Part shown: positions 8,645 through 17,576 of the stretch, one piece after another | Position numbering within the stretch: the first letter of the stretch is position 1 | How the letters are laid out: every line of letters begins with the position of its first letter | Assembly (NCBI GenBank): GCA_947177425.1 | Contig: CAMWUN010000006.1 | Location: 44,874-108,873, forward strand | DNA length: 64,000 bases | Direction: 5' to 3' | Origin: an uncultured bacterium | Lineage (GTDB): Bacteria; Bacillota; Clostridia; Lachnospirales; Lachnospiraceae | Made by a program: the position numbers and the translations under genes | The notes under the pieces: model-generated | What the model saw: the letters and a program-made list of their open reading frames with translations, nothing else | Told to the model about the DNA's origin: nothing | Database searches by the model: none

Positions 8645-10128
8645 TGTTCATTCTCCTTCCCCTGAAGCATTACCGCAAGCAGGAACTCCCCATCCCTGCT
8701 CTCACACCTGAGTGTTCCGTAATACTTTTCAGCACAACTTCTCATATTTTTTATTCCTAATCCATGAATGGATGTGTCACTTTTGCTGGTTTGAAAAACA
8801 TTACCTCCATCCTTCGTCTTAAGGATTCCGGTAAATGTGTTTCTGATTTCTATAAAAAACATGTTCCCCTTACTATAGGATGACAGATGGATAAACGGCT
8901 GTTTTTCCTTTTCCGAAGCCTCCAGTGCATTGTCCAGGCCGTTGTTAAGCAGAATACTGATATCAAAGGCACTGATTCCCAGCTTCTCCGGGAAAAGGAA
9001 ATCGCATACAAAGGAAATATCTTTTTCCTCCATCTTCCGCATTTTCCTGCTGATTACCACATCAGTAACGGGGTTGCCTGTACTGCATTTCATATCCAGT
9101 TCATCCATAGCCACGCACAGCCCGTCTAAATAACTGCGTATCTCATCACCGTAATCTCCGGCGGATTCCCTCTCTTTGCGCATCAGAATCTCCAAATCCG
9201 CAATGCAGTTCTTCATGTCATGGCGCATCCCCCGGATACCGTCATAAAGCCGCTCTATGTCCTTCATATGTTCTTCCATGTCGCCAATCCGGTTCCGGTA
9301 TATTTCAACCATTGCTTCCTTCTCACTACTCTCCACCAGCTTTCTCAAAATCACAGCGCTCAGCATAATAGAAAGCAGGCACAGGCCGGAAATCATAGGT
9401 ATAAGGAACCGGGTTTCCGGGTATTCATCCATCAGAAAACCAATACGGTTTTCATTGTAAGTGTACAGGATGCTGCGCAAAAGAATGCTAAAGCACAGCC
9501 CGGTAATGCTGGGTACAAAAAGGAACAGCGTCTGCACATGGTCAAATTCCCTGTTTACGGCAGAAAAATTTCTTTTTAAACTTCTGATTACTTTATATAA
9601 TAATATAAGGAACACCCCGTGGAAAGACAAATTCCACAAAAGCTGGATTACACTGAATATATGATAAAAGTTTTCCAGTATAAATATATTTTCTTCAATG
9701 ACCAGATACGTCATGAAGGCGGAAATTCCGCCTATAATTGCAACAAACAGGGAATGAAGGGTAAACATGACCAGTTCGTTCAAAGTACAGGCCGTAAACA
9801 GCAGATAACAGATACTGCTCTTTTTCCCTGCGTAAAAATATAAACCGTACCCTATCACAAGCAGCAGGCTTATGAACACCGGAAAAATACTGGACCGGCT
9901 CTGCACCATCCCCTCTTCGTTTCCATAAAAAAGCATCTTCATAAAAGGCACGTAATTTATTGCTATATAAAATGCCATCAGCAAAAAGATAAGTCCGGCC
10001 TCCACCCATCTCTCATGCTTCCTGTATCTGTCTTTTACTTCTATAAGCCCGTGGATAAAGTAAACCATCAGGACTCTTTTCAGGCAGTGGCTTGTCAAAT
10101 CCAATATTACATAAAAAACATCAATCAA
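8641..10128 (-). CDS. GHKL sensor histidine kinase (AgrC-like)
   Basis: Membrane sensor of 495 aa. About six to seven hydrophobic segments fill residues 1-265, a coiled linker follows, and the kinase core has the phospho-acceptor stretch GMRHDMKNCIADLE with His303, the N-box LLNNGLDNALEAS (Asn395, Asn400) and a glycine loop HGLGIKNM near residue 457. This arrangement is that of AgrC/GHKL kinases that pair with LytTR regulators. The frame opens with TTG at 10128 behind a weak GGGA; an ATG start at 10068 is the alternative. It follows the LytTR gene by 110 bp and overlaps the FliD-like gene. The signal is probably a peptide or a surface cue. Confidence 0.85.
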   Translation of the reverse strand: MIDVFYVILDLTSHCLKRVLMVYFIHGLIEVKDRYRKHERWVEAGLIFLLMAFYIAINYVPFMKMLFYGNEEGMVQSRSSIFPVFISLLLVIGYGLYFYAGKKSSICYLLFTACTLNELVMFTLHSLFVAIIGGISAFMTYLVIEENIFILENFYHIFSVIQLLWNLSFHGVFLILLYKVIRSLKRNFSAVNREFDHVQTLFLFVPSITGLCFSILLRSILYTYNENRIGFLMDEYPETRFLIPMISGLCLLSIMLSAVILRKLVESSEKEAMVEIYRNRIGDMEEHMKDIERLYDGIRGMRHDMKNCIADLEILMRKERESAGDYGDEIRSYLDGLCVAMDELDMKCSTGNPVTDVVISRKMRKMEEKDISFVCDFLFPEKLGISAFDISILLNNGLDNALEASEKEKQPFIHLSSYSKGNMFFIEIRNTFTGILKTKDGGNVFQTSKSDTSIHGLGIKNMRSCAEKYYGTLRCESRDGEFLLAVMLQGKENEQ

Positions 10129-10200
10129 TGCTGTCCCATTTTCTTTCTAACCTTTATGATTTCCTTTTGCGGAACCTCAAACCCATGAAATATTTATTAA

Positions 10201-10232
10201 CTCTTAGGCGGCGTTCTTTGCTGCCTTAGAGA
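10201..10232. repeat. Short hairpin, TAAGGCAGC family
   Basis: Imperfect inverted repeat between the response-regulator stop and the kinase start: GCTGCCTTAGAG opposite CTCTTAGGCGGC. A close relative stands at 35049-35077. No T-run follows on the gene strand, so it is not an evident terminator; attenuation or RNA processing is possible. Confidence 0.45.
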
Positions 10233-10238
10233 TTCTTA

Positions 10239-10940
10239 TTATTTTTTCCTACGGAGAAAATCCATATAAGCGGATACGAAAGCACTGTATTTCTGTTTTG
10301 CCATAAGAATTGTTTCCCCGTTTTTAAGCTGTATGCTTCCTGTATCATACCCTTTCACTTCATTTAAATTCACCAGATATCCCCTGTGGCACCGGAAAAA
10401 CTGGCCGCCCAGAATCCCTTCCAGCTCTGCCATCTTCGCATAATAGGAAATCAGCTCATCTTTCAGATGCAGCACTACCTTTCTGGCTTCATTTTCCACA
10501 TAAAGAATATTTTCCTTGGGGATATTCTGGTAGATACCCTTCACCCGGATAACCAGCGGTTCGGGCTTTTCCCGGGGCCGGCACTCTTCCAGCGCCCCCT
10601 CGAGCACCTGATAAAATTTTTCTTCATCTATGGGTTTTAACAGATATTGGAATGCCTGTACATCAAAAGCATCGAAAACATATTCCTTCAGGGCTGTTAC
10701 AAACACAATCACCGCCCCGGACTCCTGCCTTAATCTTCTGGCCGTATCAATACCGCTCATGTCTTTCAAATGAATATCCAGGAAAAAAATATCGAAATCT
10801 TTCCCGTTCTTCAACAGCTCCGCTCCCGATGAAAATACTTCAATTCTGTATTCCTTATCATCAGCCAGCCGGGTTTTAATCAACTGTTTCAGATACTCGC
10901 CCATGCTCTTTTCATCATCGCAAATCGCTATCTGAAGCAT
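10239..10940 (-). CDS. LytTR-family response regulator
   Basis: Response regulator of 233 aa. The receiver domain has acidic Asp8-Asp9, phospho-acceptor Asp55 (FFLDIHL), Thr82 and Lys102 (LLKP). The C-terminal LytTR DNA-binding domain spans about residues 128-230, with VENEARKVVLHL and FFRCHRGYLVNLNEVKGY typical of AgrA/VirR relatives. GGAGGGAGG precedes the ATG. It is the first gene of the set with the GHKL kinase and FliD-like protein. LytTR regulators usually control secreted factors or bacteriocins; targets here are unknown. Confidence 0.9.
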   Translation of the reverse strand: MLQIAICDDEKSMGEYLKQLIKTRLADDKEYRIEVFSSGAELLKNGKDFDIFFLDIHLKDMSGIDTARRLRQESGAVIVFVTALKEYVFDAFDVQAFQYLLKPIDEEKFYQVLEGALEECRPREKPEPLVIRVKGIYQNIPKENILYVENEARKVVLHLKDELISYYAKMAELEGILGGQFFRCHRGYLVNLNEVKGYDTGSIQLKNGETILMAKQKYSAFVSAYMDFLRRKK

Positions 10941-11062
10941 CCAGGTATCCTCCCTCCAGATACATAAGTAAAGGTTCCAAAAAACCTTACATATTTATAT
11001 CGGTCTGTTTTCCAAAAGGTGTATTAAACTTGTAATGAAAAGATATTTTTTTGTCATTAAAG

Positions 11063-11878
11063 TCATTGTCCGTCTTTAATTAATTCATCCACAAATTCCG
11101 CGCTTTTCGCTGTCATTTCCACCCAGGCAGGTCTGAATCCCGCTTTGACTGCATTACGCACAGATCCGATATTCGACCACGCAGCGCAGTAAAAAGGCAG
11201 TTTTTCCCTTTCCAGAATTGCTTTGGCAAGACTGTTTGTAAGCGCCGCCGCAATCCCCTGCTTCCGGTGTTCCTCCAGCACATCCACACCGATCTGCCAC
11301 ATGCTGTCACAGTCCGCCGAGCACCCTGCCAGCCCTATCAGCTTTCCGCCCTCATAAGCCCCGATGCCCAGGACATCCAATTCCTTTCTCTTTTCACAAA
11401 GGGCATTGCTCCATTTACTGGTGTAAAGTCCTGCAAAATCTTCCCCGGACAAAAGGCGCAGTTCATACCCTTTCTGCTCCACCTTCCCAATGAGTTCCTG
11501 CATCTTCCCACTGTATAGTTCATTCATATCCGGCAGAAAATATTCCGCCATAAAACATATTTTCATCCCAAAAGGCGCAAACGCCTCACTCAGCACATGG
11601 AGATTGGGCGTCTCAAAACAATGGGCTGTTGTGTACCGGGTAATGTAATCCCTGACCACCTGCTCTATCCGCGGGTCAACAGAGGCCACTATATTTCCCC
11701 CGTAAGACACCAGATTACAGAAAAACGGAAGTTCCAGATACTTTCTGGCTCCATCGGCCTTCCCTGAATACACAATCACACTTTCCTTCTTCCCAAAGTC
11801 CTCCGCCCTGCAGCCCAAATCCACCGCCGACTGCTCCATCGCAGCCGCAAGCACCTGGCCATTGTCCATAAAGTTCAT
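11063..11878 (-). CDS. GNAT-family N-acetyltransferase
   Basis: Probable acetyl-CoA-dependent acetyltransferase. The C-terminal 120 residues have the GNAT core, with the acetyl-CoA loop in VDVLEEHRKQGIAAALTNSLAK and the closing SNIGSVRNAVKAGFRPAW strand-helix. The N-terminal 140 residues (AVDLGCRAEDF, GARKYLELPFFCNLVSYG) form a partner domain seen in clostridial GNAT proteins. The frame is open upstream to 11965, but the ATG at 11878 has GAGG at good distance; 11869 is also possible. No clear operon partner; substrate unknown. Confidence 0.8.
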   Translation of the reverse strand: MNFMDNGQVLAAAMEQSAVDLGCRAEDFGKKESVIVYSGKADGARKYLELPFFCNLVSYGGNIVASVDPRIEQVVRDYITRYTTAHCFETPNLHVLSEAFAPFGMKICFMAEYFLPDMNELYSGKMQELIGKVEQKGYELRLLSGEDFAGLYTSKWSNALCEKRKELDVLGIGAYEGGKLIGLAGCSADCDSMWQIGVDVLEEHRKQGIAAALTNSLAKAILEREKLPFYCAAWSNIGSVRNAVKAGFRPAWVEMTAKSAEFVDELIKDGQ

Positions 11879-12105
11879 AATCCACCTCACCATATCAAAC
11901 GCTGTCATATCCATTCTGCCAGCAGGCAGCGGACAGGATGTCCGGTGCAGGCACAACTTGGCCATGGAGGGCCGACTGTGCCGGCTGCGTCCCCATTTGT
12001 CAGCCTTGCGGCGGGGGATACTTAGTCCTCCTTACCGCTGGACATAGGTTCGTGCGGATTTTATGTCCGGCCTGCTATCTGCGCCGCCCTCTCCCTGAAC
12101 TTATT

Positions 12106-12798
12106 TTAATCTTCTATCTTTCCAAGTAACAGCAAAAGGCTGGAAAAATTGATTGACTGTGCCAGTCCCTTTGCGTCAAGCAGTCCGTCAATATCACCCT
12201 GCCTTATGGCGGCCTCCTCGAAAACCCTCTGCATAATTTTCCGCTTTTCATCCGCCTTCTGCTGCATTTTCATGTATTTTTTAAATCTTTTTGTTCTTTT
12301 ATCCCAAAAACTTTCTTCGGCCTCATCCTCATATATGGCCTTCCCTTTTCCGCCCTTAAATCCGGTATACCATCCATACCCCCGGTACTCTTCCTTTGTC
12401 GCCCCGAACCTGTGGACTGCGAAGCTTCCTCCGCACACACTGGCCCAGGGGTCATTGAAAGCAAAGTCACGGCGCAGGGTATCCAGCACCCACTTTTCGT
12501 ACTCCGGGTCCGCCTGCATAGCCTTAAATCCCTCGTCGGAAATATGCACACAGACCGAACGCATGACCTGGGACGGATGCATGGGAATCATGGATATTTT
12601 CTGGAAAATATACTGTTTGTATTCATCCAGCGTCATACCCTTGACGGACAAAGCGCTGACACCGCTTTTGTCATCCGCTGCCTGGACATAATCCTTAAAT
12701 CCCAATACCCCCTTGGCGCTGCTTCCCGCCAACTGGCTCTGAACCATTCCAGCGTAAGCCTTTGTCATATTATTCACTAAAATCTCATTCCCCGGCAT
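12106..12798 (-). CDS. Protein of unknown function (possibly DUF6033-like)
   Basis: About 230 aa, cytoplasmic, no signal peptide. I do not know the function. Visible features are a central SVCVHISDEGFKAMQADPEYEKWVLDTL segment, a conserved-looking CGGSFAVHRFGATKEEYRGYGWYTG block and a Lys-rich coiled region (KRTKRFKKYMKMQQKADEKRK) before the end. It recalls a clostridial family annotated DUF6033, but this is memory, not a search. The ATG at 12798 is chosen over 12924 because GGGAGGAG lies 5 nt before it. It stands alone, 230 bp upstream of the GNAT gene on the same strand. Confidence 0.6.
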   Translation of the reverse strand: MPGNEILVNNMTKAYAGMVQSQLAGSSAKGVLGFKDYVQAADDKSGVSALSVKGMTLDEYKQYIFQKISMIPMHPSQVMRSVCVHISDEGFKAMQADPEYEKWVLDTLRRDFAFNDPWASVCGGSFAVHRFGATKEEYRGYGWYTGFKGGKGKAIYEDEAEESFWDKRTKRFKKYMKMQQKADEKRKIMQRVFEEAAIRQGDIDGLLDAKGLAQSINFSSLLLLLGKIED

Positions 12799-13000
12799 AT
12801 AAACTCCTCCCTCAATCTCCTGTTTCAGGTTCCGCATCCCCCGGAGGGTTATAGTAAACGGCAGATTTAGTTGACGTATACTATAGATGCCCCAAAAAGC
12901 ACAGCGCACTTTCAAAAGTTTCAATCCTTTGAAAATGCGCCATCCGTAGCTCCCTTTGTGCTATATATATCGTTTTGCCCCACTTGATTCTTTAGTTTAT

Positions 13001-14353
13001 TTATATGGAATCAACTGTTTTTGTAATAAAATTATTTTTGACACTGCATTTATAAAATATCAGAGAGACTACCGTTCCTATGCCCCATCCTACCGGCCAT
13101 GCGCACCAGATACCTACAACTCCCATCATCCCGGAAAAAACCATTGCCAGTATTACACGCAGAATCAAATCCGTAAAAGTGGCAGTCATGAACTGAATCA
13201 TCAGACTTGCCCCCCGGAGTACGCCGTCTGCCACCAGCTTTACCGACACTACCAGATAAAAAGGAGCCAGTATGCGCAGAATCTGTACGCCCGTATCAAT
13301 CGCCACGCCTTCCGCACTGTCCATGAACAGAAAAACCAGCCATCTTCCCACTGTAAAATAAACCGCTATAATGGGCACACACAAAATCCACACCATTTTG
13401 ATTCCCGCCTTAAAGCCGCTGTGCAGTCTGTCATATTTCCCGGCGCCCAGATTCTGGGATGTATAATTTGAAATGCCGTTTCCCAGCGTGGTAAAGGAAG
13501 TTATGACCAGATTATTCAGCTTGATTGCCGCCGCATACCCTGCAATCACCGCAGGGCCAAATCCGTTAATCAGGCTCTGGATAATGATATTTCCCACCGA
13601 AACAAAACTCTGCTGCAAAATACTCGGCACCGCAACAACGCATATCTGTCCAAAAATCTGCCATGAGAAAAGTTCCGCCTTCTCATTGCTTTTCAGCTCC
13701 GCCAAATGCCTGAATACCACTGCCACCGCCAGCAGACAGCTTATCCCCTGGCAGATAAAAGTGGCCCAGGCCACCCCTGCCACTCCCATACGCAGAAACC
13801 GGACAAAAAGATAATCCATCACGATATTGGCTGTGGATGAACAGGCAAGAAATACAAAAGGCGTTCTGGAATCTCCCATGGCTGAAAAAATACCTGTAGC
13901 AATATTGTAAAAAAACAGAAAAGGCAGGCCCATTATGTAAATCATCAGATACAGTCTGGAATCCGCCATAATTTCTGAAGGCGTATGAATCAGTTCCAAC
14001 AGCCAGCCACACCCACAGGCCCCCACTGCCATCAGCAGCAGACAGAGAATCCCCCCGCTGATTAACGTTGTACTTACGGCTGTCTTCACATGCTGATATT
14101 TTTTGGCTCCGAAATATCTGCTTACAATCACGGAACATCCAATATTGCTCCCGAAGGCAAAAGCAATAAAAATCAATGTAATCTCATAGCTGTTTCCCAC
14201 TGCTGCCAGCGCATTTTCACCTACAAATTTGCCCGCAATCAGACTGTCCGCAATGTTGTAAAGCTGCTGGAATATAATGCTGCCAAACAAAGGCAGACAA
14301 AAATCCCACAGAACCTTGTCCGGTCTGCCGCATGTTAAATCTCTGTTTTTCAT
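13001..14353 (-). CDS. MATE-family multidrug/sodium antiporter
   Basis: Membrane exporter of 450 aa with about twelve hydrophobic helices. The N-terminus GRPDKVLWDFCLPLFGSIIFQQLYNIADSLIAGKFVGENALAAVGNS is characteristic of the DinF/NorM-like MATE group, and the second half repeats the pattern (VPSILQQSFVSVGNIIIQSLINGFG). It uses a Na+ or H+ gradient to expel cationic compounds. GGAG precedes the ATG by 10 nt. Monocistronic by position; natural substrate unknown. Confidence 0.9.
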   Translation of the reverse strand: MKNRDLTCGRPDKVLWDFCLPLFGSIIFQQLYNIADSLIAGKFVGENALAAVGNSYEITLIFIAFAFGSNIGCSVIVSRYFGAKKYQHVKTAVSTTLISGGILCLLLMAVGACGCGWLLELIHTPSEIMADSRLYLMIYIMGLPFLFFYNIATGIFSAMGDSRTPFVFLACSSTANIVMDYLFVRFLRMGVAGVAWATFICQGISCLLAVAVVFRHLAELKSNEKAELFSWQIFGQICVVAVPSILQQSFVSVGNIIIQSLINGFGPAVIAGYAAAIKLNNLVITSFTTLGNGISNYTSQNLGAGKYDRLHSGFKAGIKMVWILCVPIIAVYFTVGRWLVFLFMDSAEGVAIDTGVQILRILAPFYLVVSVKLVADGVLRGASLMIQFMTATFTDLILRVILAMVFSGMMGVVGIWCAWPVGWGIGTVVSLIFYKCSVKNNFITKTVDSI

Positions 14354-14561
14354 AATTTTTCCACTCCTCTCCCAAAAGTCATATCCCTACGCTGTTACTT
14401 GTGCAAAAAATAACCATCACAATTATAGCACCTGCCAGCAATAATGGTATAGTTTTTTTAACAGTGGACAGCTTATGATTGATTTTTACATTGGAAAGTG
14501 CTATATTGTACGGAGGTTTTCAGCATCATTGAATAGTTCAGCAGAAAGGAGAAAGTGTAAA

Positions 14562-15407
14562 ATGAAAAGGATATTGGAATGGGCGGCATTATTGACCGCA
14601 CTGCTGGCACTTACAGGCTGCGCTGGAAAGGAACCGGCGGAACCCAAGTGGGAGGAACCCCTTTACCGCACGGTGGTCTACAACAGCGGAGAAGATGAAA
14701 GCGACGCAAAATATTTGGAGATTGCCCTACGCAGCCAGAAGCTGCTGGCTTTGCTGGAGGAGAAAGCAGGGGCATTTGTTATGGACGCATATAATTATCA
14801 AACCGTTGACGATGAGGGCACTCCCCTATATACCATGAACAGCCCGGAAGTTCCAATTGAGATTGCTCCCGCCGGGATGTCTGTGCAGGTCAGCCGGGAA
14901 TATTTCAAATGGAATCCCATTGAAACAGTGGATGGTTCAAAACTGACAGAACAAATCGTGCTGGATGATTTGACACTGAATCTGCTTGTGCCGGAACAGT
15001 ACCGGGATATGGAGCAGGAAATACTGGAGGCCTGGAGGGATTACTTCTATTTTGAAAAGGTGGAGGCCGGAAACTTTTACAATGAAATAGCCGGAAGGGA
15101 AGAACGGCTGGGCATCACAGAAGATCAACTGACAGTGAACATCATTTATGTGAAGGATGGACAGCGGTACTTTACCTATCGGAGTGACTGTGCATCTTCT
15201 GACGGAAGCTGGATCACCGATCCTCTGGTGCAGATTTATACTGGGAATACCCATTGCAACTATGCTCATAGCTTTCTGACACAGTGGACATATATCCCGT
15301 CAGAAGCAGGTTCGCCAGAAAAGGCTTATGAAGAAATCGCTCCCTATGTTTTGGAATGCGGCGCGCAGGAGAGTTTGAAGGAGCTGCGCCCTCTGCGGAA
15401 TAAATAA
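14562..15407 (+). CDS. Lipoprotein of unknown function (DUF1430-like extracellular region?)
   Basis: Predicted secreted lipoprotein (281 aa): signal peptide ending LTGC with Cys20. The ATG at 14562 is preferred since AAGGAG is close upstream and the lipobox sits correctly. The body has no catalytic motif I recognise. Segments such as LTVNIIYVKDGQRYFTYRSD, DPLVQIYTGNTHCNYAHSFLTQW recall the extracellular part of bacteriocin-associated DUF1430 membrane proteins, but here there are no further membrane segments. Single gene flanked by convergent and divergent neighbours. Confidence 0.65.
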   Translation: MKRILEWAALLTALLALTGCAGKEPAEPKWEEPLYRTVVYNSGEDESDAKYLEIALRSQKLLALLEEKAGAFVMDAYNYQTVDDEGTPLYTMNSPEVPIEIAPAGMSVQVSREYFKWNPIETVDGSKLTEQIVLDDLTLNLLVPEQYRDMEQEILEAWRDYFYFEKVEAGNFYNEIAGREERLGITEDQLTVNIIYVKDGQRYFTYRSDCASSDGSWITDPLVQIYTGNTHCNYAHSFLTQWTYIPSEAGSPEKAYEEIAPYVLECGAQESLKELRPLRNK

Positions 15408-15526
15408 ATATAAATATTTATTTATGCATGAGTACATAAAATAATTTTATGATGAATGGAATGAACAATAAGAAAGGATACCAGAAAGGGGAATGCTTTT
15501 TCTTATGCTGCTGCCCGTGCGTTCTC

Positions 15527-16345
15527 CTAAAAGCAGGTATCCCCACTGTGAACATAAATAAGCTGCTCTCCCATGCATTCCTTCAGAATCTGGTAGGGAA
15601 TTTCCCCCGTGCAATGCCCTGTGTAAAACAATGTCCTCATCTTTTTCAGTTCTGTCCCAATCTGTCTGATTGTTTCCAAATCATCTTCCGTATAGCCGGA
15701 TTTCTTCTGCATATGGAACCCGCTTATTACTGCGTCCGGGTCGTCCCCATAAATCTCCCTGTACTTCTCAAGAATATTTAAAATGCCATTATGGGCGCAC
15801 CCCGATATGAGTACTTTCGTCCCGTCTTCCTCAAGGACAAGGTATTGTTCATGTACAAATTCATCCTGTACAAACTCATTTCCCTTCTTCACTTTTAATT
15901 CCCTGTTTCCGGCAGGCCAGAGCCGCCTTCCCGTAACGCCTGAAAAAAGAAAAATCCCGTCGTCTATCCTTTTATCCCCTTCTATCAGTTCAACCTGCGC
16001 CAGCTCCATAATTTGTGGGTCTATTCCTATATATTTCTCCATCTTTTCATTTTGATGATAATAGGCCCCGCCTGCATGACTCTGCATCAGAATTTTAGCT
16101 GTGGGGTTTACCTGCACAAAACCAAGGATTCCCCCTGCATGATCATAATGGCCATGACTTAAAATCATGGTATCCACCAGTCTTAAATCCACACCCAGCC
16201 TTCCGGCATTTTCCAGAAAAGCATTGGTCGACCCGGCATCCACAAGCAGCTTATGTTTTTTGGTTTCAATATAAAAACTTAATCCATGTTCGGCCAGACA
16301 TTCCCTGCCGCCCTGCGTATTTTCAATTAAATTGATTATTCTCAT
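15527..16345 (-). CDS. Metallo-beta-lactamase-fold hydrolase (class II MBL, dihydropterin-synthase-like)
   Basis: Metal-dependent hydrolase of 272 aa. The ligand motif H-x-H-x-D-H is seen in SHGHYDHAGG (His64, His66, Asp68, His69), with later ligands in ISGCAHNGI and GFHM and a final TGHCTGE. This layout matches the archaeal/bacterial group named 7,8-dihydropterin-6-methyl-4-(beta-D-ribofuranosyl)-aminobenzene 5'-phosphate synthase, although the true reaction in Clostridia is unclear. Cytoplasmic, monocistronic. Confidence 0.82.
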   Translation of the reverse strand: MRIINLIENTQGGRECLAEHGLSFYIETKKHKLLVDAGSTNAFLENAGRLGVDLRLVDTMILSHGHYDHAGGILGFVQVNPTAKILMQSHAGGAYYHQNEKMEKYIGIDPQIMELAQVELIEGDKRIDDGIFLFSGVTGRRLWPAGNRELKVKKGNEFVQDEFVHEQYLVLEEDGTKVLISGCAHNGILNILEKYREIYGDDPDAVISGFHMQKKSGYTEDDLETIRQIGTELKKMRTLFYTGHCTGEIPYQILKECMGEQLIYVHSGDTCF

Positions 16346-16564
16346 TTATTTTCCCCATACAAAATATCGTGTTACCTTTATCTGGTGTTTATTTAAAAAC
16401 AAAAGTCCCTGAAAGCATTATATTCTCCAGATATCCCTCTCACTGCCCTCAGGAATAATTCGTCATCGGTTTCCTGATTGGATATCGCCGCACAGACATT
16501 CTTCCTCCGCCCCCCCCCGTCAGACATCTTGCTTCCTCCAGACATCTGGCGGCTTTCCAAATTC

Positions 16565-17479
16565 TTATCTTTTATACGAAGCTTCCATCTCTTTTACCTT
16601 CTGGTACAGCATCTGGTTCACAGGCACTTCCAGTCTATGCTTCCCGGCTTTTTGAACTACTGTGCCTGCAAACATCTCCACTTCCGAATATCTGTGGGAA
16701 AGGCCGTCCTGGCGCATAGAGGGCATCCCTTCGGGATTCAGCGAATCAAGCAGCGTCAGGTACCCTTCCATGTCCTCTCTGGTAACGCCTGTATTTTCAT
16801 GGCCGGACAGTTCTATAACTTCCTCCATGGCCGCTATCATCGTATCCCGCGCCTCTCCGGGCTTCTGAATTGTCCCGTATGTCCCTTCGTACACCATGAT
16901 GACCTGATTTACCCCTACATTCAGCATCCACTTGCTCCATAGCCTGTGCAGGATATCCTCCTCCACAACATAAGGAATCCGGGCGCTTTTAAGAATGGCG
17001 GCGGCCTTTTCTGCCAGATATGCCTTTTCCTTCTCCGGCACACCGATGCGCAGTTCCCCTATATGTTCATAGGTCAGTTCATTTCCAAGTTTTACGGCAT
17101 CCATCCCCTGTGCAACACAATACACAATATGTCCGCTTCCAAACCGCTGCTTTAGAATCTCTTCACTGCTGATGCCGTTCAGAAGGGAAAGGATGATTGT
17201 ATTTTCTCCCACTGCCCCGGCGGCAAGTTCCATTGCCTCCTTAAGGGCTGTACCCTTCACGGCAAAAATAAGCAGGTCAGCTTCCCCTGCTTCCGCTTCT
17301 ATCTGAAACTCACACTTTCTTCCATTACAGAAAACGCCTTCTCTTTTATACCTGTCAATTCTGTCTCTGTCCGCCAGAAATGTAAGGGAATCCTGTCCCA
17401 GTGACCGGACAATCATATCCCCGTACATGACCCCCAGCGCCCCCATTCCCACAATTGCTATTTTGCTTTTCATGTCCAT
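16565..17479 (-). CDS. Ketopantoate reductase family protein (PanE/ApbA)
   Basis: NADPH-dependent reductase of 304 aa. Rossmann motif IAIVGMGALGVMYG at the N-terminus, then AVKGTALKEAMELA and LLNGISSEE, where the family has its catalytic Lys and the Asn of the LQNG-like motif (here LLNG). The C-terminal helical domain keeps the WSKWMLNVGVNQ segment. It may make pantoate for coenzyme A, but Clostridia often carry several paralogues acting on other 2-keto acids, and no panB/panC is nearby, so panE is not assigned. Confidence 0.82.
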   Translation of the reverse strand: MDMKSKIAIVGMGALGVMYGDMIVRSLGQDSLTFLADRDRIDRYKREGVFCNGRKCEFQIEAEAGEADLLIFAVKGTALKEAMELAAGAVGENTIILSLLNGISSEEILKQRFGSGHIVYCVAQGMDAVKLGNELTYEHIGELRIGVPEKEKAYLAEKAAAILKSARIPYVVEEDILHRLWSKWMLNVGVNQVIMVYEGTYGTIQKPGEARDTMIAAMEEVIELSGHENTGVTREDMEGYLTLLDSLNPEGMPSMRQDGLSHRYSEVEMFAGTVVQKAGKHRLEVPVNQMLYQKVKEMEASYKR

Positions 17480-17576
17480 AAATGTTCTTCCTCTTTAGCA
17501 CAATTTCCCCACCGAAAACAGTGCTGCTCATTTTCTTATAACGTTTTCTGTGCCAGACGCCGAATCCGGCAGTGCC

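Noticed and set aside
8325..8651. 108-aa frame overlapping the FliD-like gene
   Set aside because: Out-of-frame reading of a Gln/Arg-rich stretch; the 246-aa frame has the ribosome-binding site and coupled start.
16500..16520. Poly-C run as a phase-variable tract
   Set aside because: It lies in a noncoding gap not close to any promoter or reading frame that could switch.
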